Shown here in pieces: positions 55,461 to 64,000 of a DNA stretch of 64,000 bases (position 1 is its first letter; the number at the start of each line of letters is the position of its first letter). The position numbers were made by a program, and so were the translations under genes. A model generated the notes under the pieces. That model saw nothing but the letters and a program-made list of their open reading frames with translations. It did no database searches and was not told the DNA's origin. This DNA is from Anticarsia gemmatalis (Eukaryota; Arthropoda; Insecta; Lepidoptera; Erebidae). Where the stretch lies: assembly GCF_050436995.1 (NCBI RefSeq), contig NC_134776.1, positions 19,819,001 through 19,883,000 of the forward strand, read 5' to 3'.

Positions 55461-56175
55461 TAACAGCTTAGTGCTTGTTCACGTTGGAACTCGCGGGCGC
55501 GGTGGCGGTCGCGAGCGCGGGGACGTGGCGATTTGTGTTCACGTTGGCCGCCAGGCGGGCGTTTGGTTCAAACTGGCTCAAACTGGTTGATCTTACTTGA
55601 CATCGCGAGTGAATCGCGCCCGCCACCGCTAGTTCGACGTGAACACACACGAACATCTTCACTTGTTTGATATTGCCGCGAGCGCGCCGCGCGGGCCGCG
55701 CGCGACGCCGCTAGCTCGCCCGCGACTTAGACCGCGCGAACGGATTGTACGTGAACACTTCGGTACATCGCCATATGTTTGATATTTCGCGACCGCGCCC
55801 GCCACCGCGCCCGCGAGTCAACGTGAATGAGCACTTAGCCTTTCTTCCAAACTATGTTGGAGTCGGCTTCCAGTCTCACCAGATACAGCCGAATACCAGT
55901 GTTTTACGTGGAGCGACTGCCTATCTGACCTCCACAACCCAGTTACCTGGGATATAACACGATACCCTTCTGTAAGACTGGTTGTCAGACTTTCAAGCTT
56001 CTGACTACTGTTTACGACTGTCAAAGATCTTCGAAAATGACAGCCAGGACCCACAATTTAACGTACCTTCCCAAACACGGAGGAACTCAATATGTATAAG
56101 ATGGTCACCCATCTACAGATCAACCTCGGCAAGCGTGGCTTAACTTCAGAGATCGATCCGCGCGGCTGTTGTTAT
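55461..56175 (-). mobile_element. SINE, family D, interrupted, unit 2
   Basis: The copy equivalent to 42604-42950, split after CTTAG by the GC-rich MITE. Confidence 0.8.
55472..55833. mobile_element. GC-rich MITE, 362 bp, with CTTAG target duplication
   Basis: Starts TGCTTGTTCACGTTGGAACT and ends with the inverse of TGCTCATTCACGTTGACTCG; the arms continue as CGCGGGCGCGGTGGCGG for about 40 bases. CTTAG at 55467-55471 and 55834-55838 flanks it, and unit 1 has the empty site. The interior is extremely rich in CG dinucleotides. No open frame for a transposase. Confidence 0.9.
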
Positions 56176-56424
56176 ATGTGTGTGTATCAAATAAATAGCT
56201 TAATATATGTTTAATAGTATATTTTCAATAGATTAGCTTAAATCTAAATTGGACGGTAAAACTACAACTTAAAACAGCAGCTTAACTTTTAAGTAAAATT
56301 AAGAGCTTATTTAAAAAGTCCACTCTTATTGATACAGCCTATATAAGGACCATTCGAAATGAGCAGACACGCGGCCATTATTCTAAGATAAATCAATCCT
56401 GCTATAATTTTAAATGCGAAAGTT

Positions 56425-56590
56425 TCTTAAAATGGATTTGTGTTTGTTTGTTGCTCTTTCACACTAAAACTACTGAACCGATTTAGATAAGATTTAAAGC
56501 AGAGATAGTTTATAATCTAGATTTACAAATAGGATTCTTTCGACGACGAACGCGAACGAAGTCGCGAGGAATATCTAATTTAGAAAGAGC
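56425..56590 (-). mobile_element. Dispersed RTE/SINE-like fragment, unit 2
   Basis: Orthologous to 43190-43375. Confidence 0.5.
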
Positions 56591-56996
56591 TTAAATTCCT
56601 AACGGCATAATAAAGATTATAGCGCCTAGCACGTAGTATGTCAATAAGCTGCCATGTTTTAATCCAAGTGCCATAGGAATTACGTTTATTTTAAATTGAT
56701 TTATTCTCAGTATTTTCGTCGCGCCTCCTCTTGTTTGCAAAGGATTCCTACGGGTTTGAGAATCTACCATCACTTAACTTATCTTTATAAACAGACGAAT
56801 TTCTTCAATTCAGTTTCACATCAGAAAAGCAGTAAACGACAGATAGTAAAAAACAACTGTGAAAAATTTCGGCTGATAATCTTATCGATTCTTATTGAGA
56901 AGTTGTGGACGTATTAAGGTCCCGTTTAACTACTTATAAATACCTATCAGATAAAAAAATTGATAATCGTTTTGAAACATTTGATATCAATAAACA

Positions 56997-57361
56997 GTAG
57001 CCCAATTCTCTATTACTATCGAGTACCGGCAACCGACCTGTCATCGAGAAATTTTGTATGACAATCTGTGCCTCGATTCTCTACTACTATCGACTACCGA
57101 CAACCGAACTGTCATCGAGAAATTTTGTATGAAAATCTGATCAGCGCCTCTGGCGGGTGTCGTAGGAAACATTTGGCAGTACATTCTAAATGTCAAAATT
57201 TCGATAGCTAGCCGGTTGTCATTACTCGATAGTTGTACAGAATCGAGGTACTGATCAGCGCCTCTGACGGGCGTCGTAGAAACTTTTTTGGCAGTACATT
57301 CTAAATGTCAACATTTCGATAGCGGTTGTCAGTAGTCGATAGTGGTAGAGAATCGAGGTGC
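56997..57361. mobile_element. Two tandem family M MITEs
   Basis: Unit 1 has one copy here (43775-43950); unit 2 has two, sharing TGATCAGCGCCTCTG and CGATAGCTAGCCGG-type segments. Confidence 0.65.
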
Positions 57362-57409
57362 AGATAGCTTATCTAACACTTAATTATAAACTGGCATTTA
57401 ACAGTAAAT

Positions 57410-58866
57410 TTACACAAAGACTAGATTAAAAACATATAGTAAACCACTAAGAGCAAACATTAACAATTTAGCGATACCATAGACGTATAATGCCATCAAA
57501 AACATTCTATAAAAACCTCAAGTCTCGCCGTAAAAAGTGGTGAGATCTATATAATACCAAGTCGATTAATCTATTTAGTCTCTACTTAAAGGACCTTCTG
57601 TCTTAAGTTATTACGTATGTTATTATCATGCCAATTTAAAAAAAATACCTTTAAAACAAATAGACCGACCTGGCCATCGCAAGATTTAATTATTAGTATG
57701 TATCACACTACACAACACTACGAGAAGTTAATGCTCCTGAAATGTTAATGGCGAATTTGTGTTTTCTTGCGATGACCAAGTCGATCTATTTGTTTTAAAG
57801 GTATTTTTTTTAAATTGGCATGATAATAACATACGTAATAACTTAAGACAGAAGGTCCTTTAAGTAGAGACTAAATAGATTAATCGACTTGGTATTATAT
57901 AGATCTCACCACTTTTTACGGCGAGACTTGAGGTTTTTATAGAATGTTTTTGATGGCATCTCACTTCTTTTTGTAGAGCGAACATAAGTCCAATTTGTAT
58001 GGAAATACGTTTTTTTTTTTCATTATTCAACATATTTTCCTATGGGAATGTTGTTCAATTTCATGGGCTACACACCCTTACCCACCCTATACCCCTCCCG
58101 TTATGCCTCATATAGTAGGTACCTATTTACACCTATTTATTTTATTTTCTACAGTAATAATAATTCATTAACTGCAAATGTAACCTTGTAATCTTATACA
58201 TTTATATAGGATTACAAAGTTATTGTTGCAGTTGGTGTATTTAGAAAACTGGACCGAAATTAGAAAATATTAAATTTTTCCCATGATTAAGACACTAAAC
58301 CCTATTTGTATTCTAAATTTTAAGCTTCTAAATCTGCTAGAAGTACCTTAGACTTTTGATGATCGGTGAGTCAGTGAGTCAGTGAATCAGTGAATCAGTG
58401 AGTGACAAAATTCAAAATTTTAACAAGTTGTCATTCTTAAACTACTAGTTCAAATTGACTGAAATTTTAAATATACCGTGTTTATACAATGACTAATTAG
58501 TTGCTGAAAATCCAGGCTTCTTGTTTTATTCACAACGAAATTATAGGGGTGTCAAAAATAGCCCGAATTGCTTCGAGAAAAGGATGTTACGGCCGTGCCG
58601 CTTTTTTTTGCTCGACTTGCGGGGGCACTTCCGTGCCCCCAGATAAGGAGACAATAAGATGTAATTTATGCAGCCAAAACTGTTTCTTTATCGCATACTC
58701 GGTGGAGTTGATACCATCTTTGATGATATACTTTCGTAAGCCCATACACCAATATGAGACGTATTCTTCAAAGTCGATCTGAGTGGTGTCAAAGTCGAAG
58801 ATAACTTGATCGACTGGTGGGAGACTTTTGTACAGTTTGTCAGCATTCCTGTCGTCAAATATCCAG
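57410..58866 (-). pseudogene. Fatty acyl-CoA reductase terminal exon split by an insertion (unit 2)
   Basis: From the acceptor CACAACTCGTAG the frame runs WIFDDRNADKLYKSLPPVDQ, then VIFDFDTTQIDFEEYVSYW and KKQFWLHKLHLIVSL without the frameshift seen in unit 1. It is then cut by the 1.15 kb insertion at 57490-58643; the rest of the exon (YVYGIAKLL onward, stop at 57410) lies beyond it. Each unit has thus lost the exon by a different lesion. Confidence 0.75.
57490..58643. mobile_element. 1.15 kb insertion with 194-bp foldback arms
   Basis: Present in unit 2, absent at 44079-44081 in unit 1. Arms 57490-57683 and 57766-57959 are inverse copies (about 98% by eye) around an 82-base loop. The remaining 680 bases include GTGAGTCA-type short repeats (58368-58405) and end in a hairpin GGGGGCACTTCCGTGCCCCC. 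No transposase frame. Confidence 0.8.
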
Positions 58867-59089
58867 CTACGAGTTGTGAAGTTTTTTTTCTTTCTCTCTC
58901 TACATGTGCCGTTTTACGAGATTCGATCCTTAAGTAAGACAAAATACTTATATTGAATTGATTGAAATGGCCGGTATTTTTTGACAAGCTCAATTCAACA
59001 ACATTCAATTTTACCACAACATAAAGTATAACAGGCGTAAAGAAGTTTTACTGATTGTGCTACAACTTTCTTAGATAATACGAACCCAC

Positions 59090-59345
59090 TATTGCCATAC
59101 TGCAGCTGGGCATAGGTCTTCTTCTCGTATGAGGATTTGGGCCTTGAGTCCACCACGCTGGCCACGCGAGGGCTGTAAATTTTGCACGCGCAAGGTTTCA
59201 CCGCGATGTTTTCCTTCACCGTTAAGCCAAGTCGTAATAACTTATAACTCGACGCATAAGCAACACATATAACTTCGAAAAGTCATGAGTGTACTTACTG
59301 CTTTAAATCGAACCTTTGACCGCTTGCACGGATAGCAAATGGTTA
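59090..59345 (-). mobile_element. SINE, family A, divergent, unit 2
   Basis: Orthologous to 44518-44775. Confidence 0.7.
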
Positions 59346-59845
59346 GACTTCTTACATACCACAACATCCCCTCTCATCTTCCTCAAAAGGATATCTTCGT
59401 AGCTGTGTCAAAAAAAAAATGTACATAAAGTCTCATGACTGTTTACTATATTTTAGTTACAGCAGCATGAGTCATAGTCATGTTCTCAATTCCCCTTTAG
59501 CTTGAACACTTGAATGATTTTGAAGCACGCACGTGTGTACACTAATTCTAATATTATGAGAATAACTCTTTAGGACCACTATTCCGCTTGTTTAAGAGAA
59601 TGTGATATTCTAGTTGCTATTGCGAGTTAAGTATTCATACACGTTTTTGTACGGGAATAAAAATAAATAGCCAAATGTGTTCCTGAGCGCCAAACCTGAG
59701 AACAGCTCGACTTCGGCTTTTTATTTTTGTCTTATAAACAAACCCGAAACCTCGTTATCAGCCGTCTTATATACTACCACCCTAACTACACACAGTTATA
59801 AGACAATATAGTTATGTAAATAAAAAAATAAACATATTTATATAG
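59346..59845. other. Unit-conserved sequence, no gene seen
   Basis: Counterpart of 44776-45280. Confidence 0.4.
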
Positions 59846-60334
59846 ACGTTCACACAATGTATTCCAAAACGGGTGAGGCAACCAGAACTTTTTATACAAA
59901 TAACGGACTCCCTTCAGAAACTCATTCCTACTATAGTTACTTAGTCGACGCTTCATAATATGCAATTTTTTACATAAGGGACTCTACTGTACACACATAT
60001 TATTTTAAAAAGGGCTTGTAAAACGCAGCCCTTGCAAGAGCCCAGATTTAGCTGCATCGATCCGTCCTGCACACCATAGTATGGGCATACACACATAGAT
60101 CGACACCCTTCATTTCCCTATAGAAATATTATTAAGCTATGTGTAAACGCAAAGGGGTACAAACCCTTCATATTCTTATGTAAAGATTATTTATGTACAA
60201 ACGATGTACAGAGGGTTACATGATGAGTCATACACGATGCACCTCTCGCGATAAATTCATGTATGAAACATAATTCGCAATTTATATCTAAATTTTCTTA
60301 CGAAAATGAGCGTCTCAGTAGCGCTGTATAATCT

Positions 60335-60474
60335 GTACAGTCGAGAATCGCCATAGCCAAAATTGTTCCTACGACGCCAGTTAAAGGCGCTGATCAGAAT
60401 TTCATACAAAAATTCTCGACGACAAGCCGATTGTCGGTAGTAGGTAGTAGTCGATAGTAGTAGAGAATCGAGCT
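60335..60474 (-). mobile_element. MITE, family M, shortened
   Basis: Orthologous to 30952-31130 with an internal deletion. Confidence 0.6.
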
Positions 60475-61328
60475 GTGGTCTACACGAATGTGTATACGAC
60501 TTTTATCAGACCCTTTGATTATACCAGACAGTCAGACGTTTTAGAAACATGTTCCCAGAGTCGATACGTAGCTGATGCGTAATAATACGCAATTTTTCTT
60601 TAGAAAGGGCTCTTGTAGCTTATTTTAACGGAAATGTATGTAATCGGTCATTGTATAAAATTGAAATTGGACGAACGGTGTTGTACGGCCATGGGAATTG
60701 ATATTGAAATGATGAGATGATTGTGAAAATTATCCCATTGATTCTATTCCTGTGGAAGTTTTGATCCCACCGATTCTATACAAACCTTGTCCCGACGATA
60801 TCCCCCTGACGATGTAAGCTACATTGGATGGTTTCAGAGGGTGAGACGCTCATAGGCTACGCGTGCAACTGGGTCGGAATCGGAGCGTGCAGACCGTAAG
60901 GATTTGATGCTTCCTATTAAGTTTTTTTATTATAGTTTCAATATTCTTGAAAAATATATTATACTTTTTTAAGTTTCAAATAGTTACTTGACTACCCTTA
61001 CTATGCTTCACAGTTATCACTCAGTGCAAGTTTGTACCTTGGCTGCGTAGAATATAATACTGGATTTAATTTTAATATTATTTCCCATATCCTTTTACAA
61101 GGAATTAAAAAACGCATGAGTGGTCGTACATACAAGTTCGAAATAAATATTTAGTAGCATACAATGGACTCTTTAAAAACTTGTTTTAATTGTCATTACT
61201 TAGCCGACGTAATATTATACAATTTTTAATCCAACTTTTGTGTATTATTTAAATGAAAAGGAACTTTCACTTTTGTTGATATCAATGTAGATTGTTGCAG
61301 AACGCAGCTTGGGCCCTCACTGCGTTTA

Positions 61329-61476
61329 GGGTGCGTTTGCAATGAAGCGGAGCTCGGCAGAGCGGAGTGAAGCGGCCCTGGAATCGACCAATCACAGTGC
61401 TTGAATTTTTTTCTCCAACAGTGGAAGACACCGTTATTCACGAGCCGTTATACTCTGTTGCCATGGAAAGGCACCC
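61329..61476. mobile_element. MITE with GGGTGCGTTT termini, unit 3
   Basis: GGGTGCGTTTGCAATGAAGC faces the inverse GTTGCCATGGAAAGGCACC; same site as in units 1 and 2. Confidence 0.7.
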
Positions 61477-62439
61477 TAATATTTCTGGACTGATCCCTCG
61501 TGCACCCTTCCCTGCACACTGGTTTGATATACTTACACACAGACGCACACATACACGCAGTCACCCTTCATCCCTTTATATAAAATTAATCTCTGCGAGG
61601 GTAAAATATGAAAGGGAGCGTAAACCACCCTCCTCCCGTCTAGACGGATTGCGGCATATTTGTAGCTGTACGCAGTTTTCGATGCATGCTTTTAGAGTTC
61701 CGTATCCAATGAGTAAAAACGGAAACCTATTACTAAAATTTCACTGTCCATCGATTTGTCACCAAGCTAAATATCACGTATAATTCATTGGAAATTACAT
61801 TTACTGAAAAGTTTATTTTTCGAGTCTTTCAAAAAAAAATCTATCTCGCAAAAAAGATTAGGCGACTCGGTTGGGCCATTCTTGAGCTATGCTTTTAAGA
61901 CCGGATCAACCGATTCAACTAATCCTATAATTTCTGTTGAATTACTTATTAATTTTGTAAAATTGTCTTTAAGACACAGGGAAGATTAACATTGAAAGAA
62001 AAATATAAGAATAATGCGAAGAAAATTCGCATTCAACTAAGTTACTTTATAGATTTAATTCCCACGCACGACTAAGAGGCTTTGGTCATTTCATCCCGCT
62101 TAAAACTTATCCCGCGGGATAAGTTGTCCACATTAATATTTTTATTATTTTTCTTTAGTCAACTCATCCCGCTTTAAACAAAAGGTAAAATGTACTGTAT
62201 TATTTGAAATATTTGTACATTCGTGAACAAAAGTGTTTGTTTGTTTGTTATAGTTGCTATAAATGTGGTCTTAAGTTTATTACAGTAGGAGATGAGATTA
62301 AATAAATATTCTTTTTGTGTTATAAGCTGTATATTCAAAAATGTCTGATATCTGATTATTACTCAGTTATTTATCGATATATTTTATTTACTTTCTTTTT
62401 AAAAGGACAACTCCCGCTTTAAGAATAGCTCTTGTGTCG

Positions 62440-62606
62440 CGGGGACTTTTAGAAACATACAAACAACGGACCCAAATTACAACCAGACCCGAAACAATAA
62501 TTTATGGAAAGCACAAATAATTGTTCCGTGTGGGAACTCAAACCACGACCTCCCGACGCGGTGGTATCGGCGTGGCGACCTAAACCACTGCGCCATGGAG
62601 GCAGTC
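62440..62606 (-). mobile_element. SINE, family E, nested
   Basis: Reverse copy. The head is the inverse of CATGGCGCAGTGGTTTAGG (A-box) and GTCGTGGTTTGAGTTCC (B-box); the tail is the inverse of TTCTAAAAGTCCCCGCGACA. It inserted into the 1,167-bp element. Confidence 0.75.
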
Positions 62607-62807
62607 AAATCAATATGCTTAATTGATAACATTTTGGACATTTAATTTGTGGCTTGGCGTGGAGGGCACGGCGAAGTGTTTTTTCTGTGGCGGTCAAAAG
62701 GCTAAAATCACAAACTATAACTATTATAAGTGTCAAATATAAAATGTAAGTATGTACAAATATAAAAAAAACTTAAAATTTAAATCTGAATAAATTAATA
62801 TACAAAG

Positions 62808-62996
62808 TCATCTTCTTAGTTTTTCCAAAAAATGTCCTACTGAAATTTGGCCGGTGATCAATTGGTTTATGGCATAGTCAATTTTTTTCTTGCTCTCCAT
62901 AGTTTCAAGTAGTCGCTTCGAAATTTTGATGCCGCCTATAGATTTTTTTATAATGGAGGCGTAGACATATATGTCTTTGCTCAAGCCCTCCAACAA
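62808..62996 (-). CDS. Short unrecognised open frame in the unit-3 element
   Basis: 62 codons (MLEGLSKDIYVYASI, KKIDYAINQLITGQISVGHF) of helical, charged composition, ending LEKLRR-stop. It could be a remnant of the element's own protein. No domain is recognised and it may be chance. Confidence 0.25.
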   Translation of the reverse strand: MLEGLSKDIYVYASIIKKSIGGIKISKRLLETMESKKKIDYAINQLITGQISVGHFLEKLRR

Positions 62997-63915
62997 TTGA
63001 GCAATATTCGGTTTTGATTTAATATATTTCTTGATATGCCCGTTCCATATTTCTACAACGTTATCGAGTTGGTTGCCACACTAAGAACACACTAATTAGT
63101 CCTAATGCGCGTGAACCACTTTTTTTCAAGTCTGTACAAATCGTAAAATATATCAGTGGGATGTGTTGTCCGATTCAAAAATTGTACTAGGACAACTCAT
63201 CCCGCGGGATGACCTCGAGCGGGATGAGTTGACCAAAGCCTCCTAAAGAAACTGGTCGTGCAAGACTTACGATATTTATAAGTGTGTGAGTTAAACTTGT
63301 TTCAATTTTATTAATATTTAGGTTAACCGTCATTCAGCTACAATAATAGAATATTTGACCCTCCGATTCTTTTATAGACTACTACAATTCACTTTTAAAA
63401 GTGGCCTTTAACATCTCACAGTGACAAAAGAAACGGGTCTCTTTTCATTTCAAAACCAGTTTTATATACAAAACCCTTTTTTCTATTCAAATCACCTCAA
63501 ATTTTATCATAATAAAACTCAGTAAATACTAATATTACAAAGGCTTTCGAGTATTAAAAAAATCGATGAGACACAAAGTATGAAAAGATTTTGGGGTGAA
63601 TAGGGTGGGAAAGGGAGACAGAAGAGGGTGAATAATAATAATAAAGGGTGGGTTTTAAGGGCCGAGGGGTAAAAACCGTTAGGGAGAATGTGGAGGGGGC
63701 TACGAGTATATTTAGGGAATTTGGCACGAGGGGTGTTCACAACGACGGCTATCTTCGCTACGTTACGATCCACGATTTTTTCAAATACTTTGATTGTATT
63801 CAGACTTTGCTTCTGTGAAAGTGTTCTAATACTACAAGACAATTTGAGAACATTTAGTTCTTCAGTAAAAGTGTTGTTTTAAAACATCGAACTGTCTCAA
63901 TTCAAGTATCAAACA

Positions 63916-64000
63916 ATGTTTCACGTTAAAAATGCGTCGCGCAAAAATAATCTAACATCTAAACCAAGTAATGAAAAAACTAAATTAAAAAACGGACCGA
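63916..64000 (+). CDS. Unrecognised basic protein, copy 3, exon 1 (cut by window end)
   Basis: The first 28 codons are present. Thr7 is Ala here and residue 11 is Asn as in copy 2. The promoter-proximal region is almost identical to copy 1. The remainder lies beyond the window. Confidence 0.55.
   Translation, partial: MFHVKNASRKNNLTSKPSNEKTKLKNGP

Larger units (their letters stand above)
45281..59845 (+). repeat. Tandem ~15 kb unit, copy 2
   Basis: Nearly identical to copy 1 from about 47,900 to 57,480 and after 58,644, but clearly diverged in its first 2.5 kb. It contains two private insertions (55472-55833 and 57490-58643) and a shorter subunit array. Confidence 0.9.
59846..61790 (+). repeat. 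Subrepeat block, unit 3 (one subrepeat fewer)
   Basis: Left half resembles subrepeat a of unit 1 and right half subrepeat b, joined near 60060-60200; c and d follow from about 60520 and 61136. This is the pattern left by exchange between a and b. Confidence 0.6.
62076..63242. mobile_element. 1,167-bp element with CTAA target duplication, only in unit 3
   Basis: Termini GAGGCTTTGGTCA and the inverse TGACCAAAGCCTC are perfect over 13 bases and extend imperfectly through TCATCCCGCT to GGGAT. CTAA flanks both sides (62072-62075, 63243-63246); units 1 and 2 have a single CTAA. It carries a SINE and a short open frame but no recognisable transposase. Confidence 0.85.
59846..64000 (+). repeat. Tandem ~15 kb unit, copy 3 (truncated by window)
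   Basis: Matches the first 4 kb of units 1 and 2, ending in exon 1 of the basic-protein gene. It resembles unit 1 more closely than unit 2 in the subrepeat block. Confidence 0.85.

Noticed and set aside
61367..61783. 138-codon frame in subrepeat d of unit 3 (111 codons in unit 2)
   Set aside because: Crosses the GGGTGCGTTT MITE boundary and is broken in unit 1; no domain. Treated as chance openness of the repeat.

Overview
The window is AT-rich eukaryotic DNA packed with interspersed repeats. The repeat types point to a moth or butterfly (Lepidoptera): Helitron-like copies that start TC, end in a hairpin plus CTAG and sit between A and T; several tRNA-derived SINE families; and short terminal-inverted-repeat elements of kinds common in Lepidoptera. 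I cannot name the species. There are no operons and few intact genes. The density of nested repeats suggests a heterochromatin-like or otherwise fast-evolving segment (inference).

Positions 1-29,986 are a mosaic of single-copy DNA and repeats. The left edge holds the 3' end of a decayed DDE transposon. One gene is well supported: a two-exon, minus-strand MADF-BESS protein (exons 13134-12993 and 10235-9130, predicted 415 aa). Its 2.76 kb intron is filled with Helitrons, a LINE fragment, SINEs and a GC-rich palindromic element. A possible Ig-like exon lies at 1672-1889. Two inverted copies of a small open frame (46 and 48 codons) at 15486-15626 and 25206-25352 share a nearly invariant 112-bp core. 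Two opposed copies of a 1.03 kb element at 21593 and 26794 carry the same nested SINE.

Positions 29,987-64,000 are a tandem segmental duplication of about 15 kb: unit 1 is 29987-45280, unit 2 is 45281-59845 and unit 3 is cut by the window end. Each unit carries, in order: a block of degenerate roughly 310-670 bp subrepeats; a three-exon gene for an unrecognised, very basic protein of about 176 aa; a satellite-like array of subunits mostly on the minus strand (about 15 in unit 1, about 9 in unit 2) that flips to the plus strand at its end; SINEs and MITEs; and a terminal exon of a fatty acyl-CoA reductase on the minus strand, decayed differently in units 1 and 2. Unit 3 reaches only the first gene exon.

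Because the units are paralogous, they act as empty-site controls for young insertions. A 362-bp GC-rich MITE and a 1.15 kb insertion with 194-bp fold-back arms occur only in unit 2. A 1,167-bp element with CTAA target duplications occurs only in unit 3. The small basic gene repeated in every unit, with its satellite array, is the best candidate here for something undescribed. Its function cannot be read from the sequence.
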